Both the position numbers and the translations under genes were made by a program. From NCBI GenBank assembly GCA_023634235.1, contig JAMKCF010000013.1:18477705-18541704 (forward strand): 64,000 nucleotides of DNA, written 5' to 3'. Position 1 is the stretch's first letter. Each line of letters starts with the position of its first letter. Of the stretch, positions 21,406-32,700 are shown in pieces. The notes under the pieces are model-generated. The model was given only the letters and a program-made list of their open reading frames with translations. It did no database searches and had not been told where the DNA came from. The DNA is from Pisaster brevispinus (taxonomy: Eukaryota; Echinodermata; Asteroidea; Forcipulatida; Asteriidae).

Positions 21406-24400
21406 CTCCATTATTTCCCCTTCAAGCCCTGGTTTGGCTTACATTGATGTGAATGGAAGTTAAACAAGATGGCTGCTTTATGACGAGGTGGATAGGCCCC
21501 TTGCTCTGAAATTACCTGCGGCCACTATCTGCCCATGTCTGCACACAACACAGTAACACACAAAGAAACTGACTCCTGAAATGGTGCAACCAAGATTGAT
21601 TGTGGTGAAGGTGCAAGTGGAAAGACACAGGCACAATTGGCGACTGGGGTCACATGACTCAAAGTGGGTTTACACTGTAAACAAACCAAGCAAGCGACGC
21701 TCAGTGTTCATGACAAAGCATAGCTGCCTCCAACCTTATGTCAGGAGCATCGGAAGCGGCCATGCTTTTTTCATGCACACAGTGCATGGCTTTCTTGGTT
21801 TGTTTACATTGTAGACCCACTATGAGTTGTGTGATTCCGGTCGCTGATTGTCTATTGGATCTATAGGCATTGCACTGCCTTCTCCCTTTCTCCATTATCA
21901 AAGCTGATTACCCCTGAGTGACTAAAGGCTACCCATGATCTTGGATGGGTACCTCTTAAGGGTCTACAATCATTACTACCAGCATAAGCTCTTAAGCACA
22001 AGAAAATTGTGCGGCACATACAAATCTTGCTTAGCAGAAAAGGTTACCTGCCAGATTACAATGTATGTACCTTAATTTTGCAGAAACTTTTCAAAGCAGC
22101 ATTTTCTGCTTGGACAGCTTTGTGAAATTGGGCCCAGGCAAAAGTAAACTTTACGTAACAGAAAGATGTTACCAGCCAAAATACCTTGTGTTTCATATTA
22201 ATTATGGCAGGTTCTCTGCTATAATTTTGATATGAGCAGAATAACTCACCACACACACTTTTTGCAGAACATTGTTATAAAAAGTAGTTTCATATTGCAT
22301 AAAAAAAATGTTTTAAAACTTGTCATTTAGGTTTCAGCAAGGGCAATAAAGCCCTGTATTCAATTGTTTAGCAGAAAATATTATTTTAAGAAAAATACCA
22401 GTGAATTTGTTTACAACCAATATGCACCACAAGGCAATTTGACTGGTAACTGGTAACTGCTGAGCAAAATTTGTTGGTAACAAGACTTAAAAAGCTGTTA
22501 AGCATAAACAATTGCTTAGTACAGAAAAATATTGCTTAGCACCATTTTTTGCATAACAGCTTTGAAATTGGGCCCAGATTTATTCTCAAGTACTTGACAG
22601 GTGAAAAGGCGGGCAACAATTAAAAAGTGCAGTAGTTCAAAGTGTTAGAAATATGTCAATGGAAAACTTACAAATTTACACACTACCTCATAAAGAATTT
22701 AGCTCAGAACTTCATTTTGTGAAGAGTTTGGTGAAAAAACAAAAACAAATGTGTGCTACAGTAATATAACATTTTAAAAAGCGTTTAAACCTTGTATTTG
22801 TTTGGACATTGTACATGTAGTTAAATCTTTACACAATTGTTTCAGATAGTATTAGACCACAGACTACTTCACAAATACTAGGTACACATGCATTATCCAT
22901 GGAATAAGGTGCATGCTTGTCTAATTAGTGACAAATTAGTGATAAATTTGCTGGTTGATGAAAATGGGTCAGTAGTAAAAGACTCAATCTTACTAAGAAA
23001 GCCGACAAGACAGGTGAATACAGGTGAATGAAATTTGGTCGCTAACTAGACCAGCATGCACCTCATTCCACAGTTCAATGCATGCACTGGGTATTTGTGA
23101 AGTTATCTATGTGCCCTTCATTTACGCTTTCTATTGAAATTTGCCTGCAGCTGTGTTTTGCGTAAATTTGGTAAAGGAGTGATGTCAGATGTCACATAGT
23201 TCAAAAAATGATCTGACTCAGGTCACCACACTTAATCCTAATTTATGTGCATACCGGCAGGCAGAAACTGAAATGTTTTTGGTTTGGCTGCGGCATCGGA
23301 GGGGCACACTATTGGACAAGATATTCAATCAGAGTATCTCAATGTTGATTGAGTTAAACAACGGATTGAACACGGATACCAAAGTGACACCTATGTCTAA
23401 GTGGACTGGTGTCTTCCAAACTGGATTTATAAAGTTGATTCTATACTGATGTCAAAGAATGCCAGACATAACTATACACAGTTAATTTACTTTTTCATCA
23501 AATCAGTCACCTTTAGTATTAAAACAAAAAAGTCCAAAGTAGACTAGTGCCTTCCAAACTATGGATAGTGTCATCTTTATTTAAACTGATGTCAAATGAT
23601 ACCAGACATAAAATTAGTTGTAGTATAATTCCATATGTATGGACACCAACTGAACAACCTTTGCAAAGTCTGGCTGGGAATAATTTGTACAAAAATTTAA
23701 CGCATTGGATTATGAAGCGTTAGAGTTTGTTTAAAATGTCTCAATATTTACTTTTTTCTGTATTTAACTTCTGTACTCGCCTCTCTAGCTGCAAGACTGT
23801 GTATGAAGTGTTTTAAAATACATTTATATCTAAACCAAGTTGTGTATAGTTAAATAGCCAGTGTTAATTTAAACAAGCTCATTGGTGCATTTTTTTAAAC
23901 AATTTTTTTCTACTGATTGTTACAACTCGGATGTCTTTTTGCTGTGTGCTGTTCAGTTCTTCTCATATTATTTTTATTGCTACCCTAGTCAAGTTATGTA
24001 ACAACTAAAATCCCACACCGCAAAATAAGAAGACTGAAAAGTAGTTTGCAATAGAGATGGTAAAAAGGAACACATTTTATACATATCAACACTTTCGACA
24101 CAAGGCTCAAATTTTAGGGGTAATTCTGCAAGACTGCAGGGTTTATAGCTCAACATTTTTACTAGTCCAAAATCGTTTTACAAGACCAGAAATAGATTGA
24201 AGAAAAACTTTTCACACAGTTAAACATATCAACTGTTTTTATTTGAACAATCCCTGAGACTAAGAGAAGATATATCATATTTGTCTTATGTTTAAGTGTA
24301 CTTCGATACTCAACAGAATTGAAAAAGGTATTTATCAGTCATGATTTTAACATATAATTCCTTTTGTTTTTTTATGATGTTGCACAGTGTGGTATTATTA

Positions 24401-25402
24401 TATATTCAATTGAAAAACACAAGATCTCTGGTTTTGCCGGGTTGTGAGTTTACTGGCAACTAAAATAACTTACCTTCGCCTATGAACCAAAGTCAATCTC
24501 AAGCCCTTCGTTTATTTCTGCGTAATCATCCCTATGCGCACAGACATAACTAATCTTGATTTTAAAATTTATACAATTTTTCTTGTATAAATGCCTGAAA
24601 TTTAAGAAAGTCAAGAAATGTATATACTATGTTGCCATGGGAAACCTTGAAAATTTTCAAATGAGAACATATTCTTTTGGGAATATCTAAAAAATAATTG
24701 GATCGGTTAAGTATTCCAGTTGACAAACATGGACTGGTCTGTTGGACCACTGGAACTTTCCACTAAAATATTCAAAATGCAAACACATTCATTTTCTCAT
24801 TTTAATTTTGTTCCTGTAGTCTGACCTAATGCGACATCCAGCAAACATTCTGGCGATCCACTTGATTGCGGGTGTAGTGTATGCCTGCAGGATTGTACTG
24901 TTGCACCTAGAATGTGCCTGACTATTGAGTCCTCCCATACATTGGCCTTTTTTGTGGAGTGGAAGTATGTCAAGTCTTGCAAACATATGCTGCTGTCTGA
25001 ATATTTTGGTACAAGCCACTTGTGGCCGTAAAGGTCTCTGTAAGTGTAATGGCCCAAGGGCCTTCTGGCTGATTTTCAAGCTACAGGAGTTGGTGGGGAC
25101 CTTTCTCCTTTTCAACTTTGGCCTGAACAATTCAAGAATTTGCATTCACCAAACTTGTTAAGGAATTGCACAGAGAGAGTTCTAAGTGTATATATGTTTT
25201 TTGTTGGTATATTTGAATTCTGAGGTAATTGTGCTTACAAATTCACTGTTTTATGAATGGTATTACCTGGTGCCTGCGTGTCTGATGTAATGGACTGTGC
25301 GTTTATTCTACTATTGAACATATACTTTACTCTGTATATAAAACAAAATGTGTACTGTTATTTATGTACAGAATTATCTTGTCAGTCAAAACTTTTAGTG
25401 AA

Positions 25403-25450
25403 ATAAAATAACCACAACATTACATCAATATTCATATGTGTTTGAATAAA
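25403..25450 (+). other. Candidate polyadenylation signals
   Basis: Two AATAAA hexamers (in gaaataaaataacc and ttgaataaacc) follow T-rich DNA with TGTA motifs. They could end a long RhoGAP 3' UTR, about 7 kb after the stop. This is a weak call from sequence only. Confidence 0.3.
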
Positions 25451-26634
25451 CCAATATTTAGAGAACAATGTGAACAATGTGTCAGAATGTTTATTTGTAT
25501 TCGGACTTGTCCCTATTTTAAAGCCTGTGCACAATGTTAGTAAGAGTGAAAATTTAATTGGGCACAGATTTGCAAAAAAATTACAAGGTGGAAAACTTCC
25601 CTTGAAATATTTCTGCCTGAAATGCTATAATTTTTTAGAAATGGGTTATGCAATTAATTTTGATCTGCGAGTCCAAAATCCGATGTTTGAAAACAGTGAA
25701 AACAGTCTCTCTTTTTTCTTTTTTTCCCCCACTATTTTCTGTTTACTCACGAATGCTTATCTCAAACTTTCACAGATTTGTTATTTCATGTACTAATATG
25801 TTGGGTCATACAAAGCGCGGATACTGGTCTTTGACAGTTACCAATGTTGTCCACGTGCTGATGATATTCCAAACTTATTTTGCAACAACCAGAGTAGGAA
25901 AAATGAGCAGCTAACAATTCAACACTAGTACGGTGCATAAATTTACAAACTACCAGTATAGGTAGCCTTGCATCCGAGCCTCGCATGTCGGGATTGTGGT
26001 TTTCAGTCCCTACTATTATCAGGTTTTTCCTACCATTTGAAATGGAACCATTAAGTAATCTTTTCGCCTTAAGTATCTTCAGATATACGGGTTACTGAGC
26101 TAGTCATTTTGAGTACAAGAAAGTATTAAATAAATAAATAAAACAACCCACAGAGAGGTAGGCCTATAGAAGTACATATTGTGTTAAAATTGGTTCCAAA
26201 CTTCACAGGACTGAACTACACCACTGAAGCGCAGTGTATTCTGAATATCAATATTAGTTTAATTAATTATAAATAAGTGGTTTCTTGTTCTGTTATAGCT
26301 TTATATTTGTTTCGATGGTATCCCAGCCAGTGGTGTAACTGACATTTTCATTTGGTGGGGGAAGCAAAAGGGGTGGGCAAAGACATAATTTGGGGGAGGC
26401 TATTCAATGTATTGCACCATTATGTTGTGAATTTTAAAATCTCATTTAGCAGCTTTTAATTTGTCAACACTGAATGAGCTTGGGACTTTATTCACCGTTA
26501 GTGTATTTTTCTAATAATTCCTCCTTCCTTCGATTATTGCTGGCGTCCCTCAAAATGATGAGCGTAACATTCGACGACAGGGGGCGCTATTTAAGTTGAC
26601 GAAAGTTGAAAGTTTTCCAAGTGAAATCAAAATC

Positions 26635-26709
26635 ATGAAAAATGGCGGGTGGAACAATTTGTTTCCCTTGCCTAGCACCGACAAAGAAGGGTGTTTTTCC
26701 ATCGTTTAA
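26635..26709 (+). promoter_or_regulatory. Overlapping upstream ORF at the DCAF15 start
   Basis: An ATG seven bases before the DCAF15 start, in another frame, opens a 24-codon frame that ends with TAA inside the DCAF15 coding sequence. If the 5' UTR includes it, it could lower initiation at the main start. The main ATG has the better context. Confidence 0.4.
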
Positions 26710-26737
26710 TATCGTCCATAGATTGCATATGAGACAG
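26642..26737 (+). CDS. DCAF15: DCAF15 exon 1 (start codon)
   Basis: Thirty-two codons, MAGGTICFPCLAPTKK to NIVHRLHMRQ, with donor gtaaga. The NIVHRL part fits the family's N-terminal helix that contacts DDB1. The first 20 residues differ from the Gly-rich human N-terminus. Confidence 0.8.
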
Positions 26738-29700
26738 GTAAGAATTGTTTAGCTTCAGGTTCTTAGTTTCTGTGTTAAATTTATACCAGTGTCATTGTTT
26801 GAATGCAAAAATTTAATTTGACTTTATAAAAAAATTTTGACATTTTTCAGCAGACACACAAAACACACAGGCCGAACGTAACTTGAAATGTAGGCCTGTG
26901 CTCTGTGTGATCAGGTTTCATCCTTCGCTACACACAAGTAAACGTGGGCTAGGATCATTTCATTGCCTGAAATTTCACGTAATTTAGTTGTTATTTTAGA
27001 TATAAGTGTCCCATAAATTCTCAAAAAGCTATCAATTTACAGGTGTCCATGGCATGCATTTTGAAGTCAGATAATCAATTCGATTAAAAAAAAATTAGGC
27101 AGTTCCGTCATCTGAGTCTGAATGTTCACACAAATTTTTGCACAGACACACACTTGCCCTGAAAAAAGAGCAAAATATACTAAACCATAACTCATTTTTT
27201 TGTTTATTCCACAACTCTGTACATAATGAGCATTAGTCTTAGTGTTATGTTAGTCTTTGTGTCATGTATTAAGTAAGACTAACTTACATGACTTAGTCAA
27301 GTTAGTTCACTAGATATTCCTCCAGACTCGGTGTGCTTTCAGTTTCACTCACGAACTGCTGTTGATAGAACTTAGAAGGCACTCTCTCAAGACGAACTGC
27401 AAAGGTTTTGGAACCATCTTGAAACCAAGACTAATAGTGTGCAACACACGTCCTCTCGTGTCTTTGAATGAGTTGTCATTTCAGTGAGAACTGCCGTAAG
27501 TTACAACAACGAAGATTCACAACAACGCACTAAATTAAATGAAAAGTCGCATCCCCTTAAGGTTGCCACCTTTCGAATGTATCGTAAACTTGGGTGTGAT
27601 CCCTGGATACACGGCAGCTAACACTACAGTTGTTGTATAGCTTCTGACTGCTACCCCGAACAAAGATATTGACAAGTTGGGAGACTGCCAACATAGGGCT
27701 ATACCTAGATAGCTCAGTTGGTAGAGCGCCGGCATGTTAAACTAGAGGTCAATACTCGTTGGTTCAAATCCCACTCTAGTCACTTTTGTTTTGTTCTAGA
27801 CTAAGGACCAAAGTCTGACTTTGGTTAAGGTTAGTGTTTTCTGTGTGCACGTTTCATTTTTCAGTTATCCCATGTTGAAGCTCCGCCGCGGGTAAAATAT
27901 TCTTTTTCAATTCTTATTGTTATCCTTTTTTAATAAGGAATCTATGATTGAACAAGAATATTACTCCATGTTTTTGAACCTTTAAACTTTTGTTGTGCGC
28001 TCATGTAAAGTGCATTTTATTGATTGGAATTGAATAATCTGCAGATTGCGCACATCTTGCCAAATATGCAGAAAGAACTGCCCAGTCAGTGGAGCACAAT
28101 CGAAAGATTGTGCAAATCTGTAGAATGTGCTTCACTAGCATTGATACATTACAGAAGTCGGGTGCGATCCTTTCTGGACATCAGTTCTGTATTTTAGCAG
28201 AGAATTTATCTTTTTTGAGAAATGTGTCTGTCACAATCGTACCATTGCAGTATATTAACCAACAATATCTCTTGCATACCTCAGGTGAGTTTAAAATACA
28301 TATTATAGAGGTCTTTGATATATTTTGGAGCAGTTTTTTGTCTCTCCCTGTTTTGAGATTTTGAATCTTGTACATGTACATAGGGCATTTGTACATATAC
28401 CAACAAACACATGAGCATTCACTTGGACCCTACATGTACATATGTACATAGACCTGCGCCAGATAATTTCCCAGATGTTAAAAATGCATTGTTGGGTCCA
28501 GTAACTTGGACTAATTCATAGATAACATTTTTGTTAAAAAGCAAAAAAAAATTTATTTTATTGATTTAAAACCATATTTAAGGAGGGTGACCCATCCAGC
28601 ACAGCTGATCATTTGGGGCCCTCACATAATATAAAAATACATCAAAGAAAAAATACAAAAAGAGACAAGACTTGGCAGAAGGTGCGTAAAAAGGAAAAAC
28701 ATTACTAAAAATGAACAATGTAGGAAAGTCTGTTGAACTTTTCTGTTAATTGTAAACTTTTAATTCCTGTCACATCCTCAGGCTCTGTTTCGGGGTCAAG
28801 TTGCATGTGATGCTCAAAGGTTACATTGAGTATCAGTATGTAGTTATTACGTTGCTTGTAAATTAGCACTTGATTAAGCTTGCGTGCCAACATGTGTATG
28901 AATATCAGCACCAAACGTGCAATAGCCAACCTTTCTTAAACAGCTCCAGCTATGTCTTTATCAGCCATTAAATACCAGGTAAACATGTTCATGTGACCAC
29001 CTTTCAACTAATTACATTGTAGGAGTAGGACTGCTTAAACCATTTTCAGGGGGTATCTATGAATAATTATTATAAGCACAGTTCAAGCTTATTTAAATTT
29101 ATGGCAATTTGAATAATATTTAATGTAAATATGACAAATCCAACCATTTCAATAAGAGCCACTGCCTCTTTTCCACACCTTCCTCCATATTGCTATGACC
29201 AGAATGTATTGCCTACATTAGGTACAAGTGGGGTATTCTCTTCGATCAAAGGGTAAAAAAGTGGCGGACGAATTTTGCTTTTTTTCCTGTATCTCCTGTA
29301 GTTCATGAGTTTGATTTTGTTTTCAGATGAGAGGTAATTTGCGTCCCACAGCCCGCACCTACCCAATATGTCGCTCGTTATTTGGTAAGATCCCTGGACG
29401 GCTCGGTATCCCACTCAAGAATATTGTGGACACCTCATCACTGCTTGAAGAAGGGTAAGTTCAAATTGACATCAGTGATATTTATGATAACCTAAGTAAT
29501 CTTTGCAGTTTTTAAACGCCAGGTGGAAATCCAAGCTGGAGTCATAGAGTTATGAGACCAAGTCTGAGTCAGAGTCCACACAAAAATGGACTTGACCAGT
29601 CTCAAATTTAAGACAGGCCTCGAGTTCTCCTGCACTATCTTATGATAACCTAAGATACTTATTCATTGTTTCAGTTTGTAAACTTCCTTGTAGAAATAAA

Positions 29701-32700
29701 AGTAGTAAAGGGAAGTCTTTATCTAGACCCATAAGTAGAGTGCCAACTGATACTCTGGACTCTCTCCAAATCTAGGCAGGGACGATTTCGTCCTGCAATT
29801 TGGCACAGCAAAATAAATAGACTGAACATGTTTATGTTCACAGAATGCTAACATCTAGTAAGCAAATAAAGATTTTCAGATTAGATCTTGCCCACATTGC
29901 TCATTTACTCATTTCATAATTGTCCAAGAAAGCATTGCTCCGCTGACTCATTTTCGTGTAGTTTTAGAGATTTTGCAAATCAAAAGTAACATGTTATCAT
30001 TCCAACTGCCTGAGCGTATTGATGATCACTGATATTTCTTGAGAGCAAGGTTTAATTGACAATTGTTTTACTTATTGATTTACTTTTTTTTTTTTTCAAG
30101 TGCAGTTACATGTTTTTTTGTTCGCAGCCATGTCTTTCTTGGCTTCAGCAAAGATGGTCAGTTTGTTCTGTCCTACACCCTCAATGTTGATGCTGACGAC
30201 CCCACCTCATTCCCAGCCTACGTCTATCAGCTCTTCTGGTGGAGATTCAGGGATAACAAACCAATGTCAAAGGTCAAAAAATTTCCTCGGGCAGGGGTAC
30301 AATTTTGATCAGAGAGATGTCTGGGTGTCATTGGGGGAGGGGTTACAATGTAGATCAGAGAGATGTCTGGGTGTCATTGGGGAGGGGTTACAATGTAGAC
30401 CAGAGAGATGTCTGGGTGTCATTGGGGAGGGGTTACAATGTAGACCAGAGAGATGTCTGGGTGTCATTGGGGAGGGGTTACAATGTAGACCAGAGAGATG
30501 TCTGGGTGTCATTGGGGAGGGGTTACAATGTAGACCAGAGAGATGTCTGGGTGTCATTGGGGAGGGGTTACAATGTAGACCAGAGAGATGTCTGGGTGTC
30601 ATTGGGGAGGGGTTACAATGTAGATCAGAGAGATGTCTGTGTGTCATTGGGGGAGGGGTTACAATGTAGACCAGAGAGATGTCTGGGTGTCATTGGGGGA
30701 GGGGTTACAATGTAGATCAGAGAGATGTCTGGGTGTCATTGGGGGAGGGGTTACAATGTAGACCAGAGAGATGTCTGGGTGTCATTGGGGGAGGGGTTAC
30801 AATGTAGACCAGAGAGATGTCCGGGTGTCATTGGGGAGGGGTTACAATGTAGACCAGAGAGATGTCTGGGTGTCATTGGGGAGGGGTTACAATGTAGACC
30901 AGAGAGATGTCTGGGTGTCATTGGGGGAGGGGTTACAATGTAGACCAGAGAGATGTCTGGGTGTCATTGGGGGAGGGGTTACAATGTAGACCAGAGAGAT
31001 GTCCGGGTGTCATTGGGGGAGCGGTTACACTGTAGACCAGAGAGATGTCTGGGTGTCATTGGGGAGGGGTTACACTGTAGATCAGAGAGATGTCTGGGTG
31101 TCATTGGGGAGGGGTTACACTGTAGACCAGAGAGATGTCTGGGTGTCATTGGGGAGGGGTTACAATGTAGACCAGAGAGATGTCTGGGTGTCATTGAGGA
31201 GGGGTTACAATGTAGACCAGAGAGATGTCCGGGTGTCATTGGGGGAGCGGTTACACTGTAGACCAGAGAGATGTCTGGGTGTCATTGGGGGAGGGGTTAG
31301 AATGCTGACCAGAGAGATGTCTGGGTGTCATTTGGGGTTACTAAGAATTCTTTGTTTATACACCTTTGCAGAAATTTGGTGTTAACCATGTAAATGGAGA
31401 ATGATGACAGAAATCTATTTTAAACAGAGCCATGAAGTTGGGCCAAAATATTCTTAAAGTGGCAGAAGCTGTTATAGTTATCAAAAGTCTGATAAATGAA
31501 GTTATTTAAATTATTAATGTGCAGGTATCTGAAGTTCGGCTGTTTAGTGAAGAGGAGATTCAGCAAGACTTGTACATTGCCCTTTGTAGCTGGCCTACAG
31601 ATAGCTCAAAGGTCCTAGTGTATGGATGGTTAGTATCGCTGTGTCTATCCACCCGTCTGTCACGTGTGTGTCCTGCATTCTGTTACTGATAATGAATCCA
31701 AGCATTTCTGAAAATGCATTAGAGAGGGGTGCACAAATTCAAGGAGCTGTAAGTTTGGGTTGAACCTTGTGTCTCTCCTGGGCTGTTCCAACTGGGTACA
31801 AAAGGTTCAACTCTGAGTTATTACTTGTTTATTTTACAATGTTGCTAGAGGGCCTAATGAAAGTTGTGAGAAGAAAACAATGAAAAAATGGTCAGTTAGA
31901 GAGTAGAGCCATTGCCCAAAGTGCTTTAATGAGGGTGATAAACTGGAGAAGCCACCAGCTGTGCTCAATTTTAATGGAATTCTGGCTACTGTTGGAAGAA
32001 TTATTGTTCTGTGGTGGCAATCTGCGGCACTGATCGACCACAAATACATGTACAATGATAGGAAAGTGTGGCATGGGTTACTTCACCATTATGTGCCAAG
32101 CATATTGGAGATTTTGAGGCATCTTGGAGTATGCACCAAAGGGGTAGTAAAATTTTAGATTTTCAGAGATGTTTATCGTTGACTTTCTTGTTTCCCATAC
32201 CTTGACTAGTTGTATGTCTTCCAAGCCGCGTGCTGAAGAGAAGTTGATGTGCTATGTTACCATCACTGCTGTGCCTTCACTAACACCATGCCCAAAGTGC
32301 CTTCATCTCAAATACAGTACTGACTGTGAAAATATGTCTTATGCAGGTACGTCTTCATCAGAGTTTTGCTTGTAATATTTATTGTGGCTGTCCAGCAAAG
32401 GTATTGAGCCATTTCATAAGTCCGCATGCATTTTCATTGGTCTGCATGTGTGGTACCCTTGCAACTTCAAAATTTGCAATGGGAATTTAATTTTGAAACC
32501 ATTGTACACTGTAGGAAAATTTCATGCATGAAGTTAGGAGGCACTAAATTATCCGTTTTTAAAAAACTTTCGTAAAAAGGTTTGACAAGTCTTTGCGCAA
32601 TTTTCTTTGGCCACAATCATTCACTACAAGCAGACATACACAAAACCAATCAGCGCTGCATTTACGTTTGTTACTGTGTGGTCACTGGTCGTCCCTGCAC

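Larger units (their letters stand above)
18380..26641. other. 3' UTR and intergenic region between RhoGAP and DCAF15
   Basis: I see no convincing coding exon. The DNA is AT-rich with short dispersed repeats, including 'gaaattgggcccag' pieces at about 22.13 and 22.56 kb. Candidate polyadenylation signals (AATAAA) occur near 18.9 kb and 25.4 kb. Where the RhoGAP transcript ends cannot be settled from sequence. Confidence 0.6.

Noticed and set aside
27703..27783. Functional tRNA-Asn gene
   Set aside because: The A and B boxes are exact, but the anticodon stem does not pair and the acceptor stem is short, so a tRNA-derived repeat is more likely.
30100..31385. Repeat protein encoded by the 45-bp array, possibly fused to DCAF15 exon 3
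   Set aside because: Reading through the exon 3 donor hits a stop at about 30306 before the array. Exon 4 joins exon 3 in phase, and 46-bp units break any single frame.
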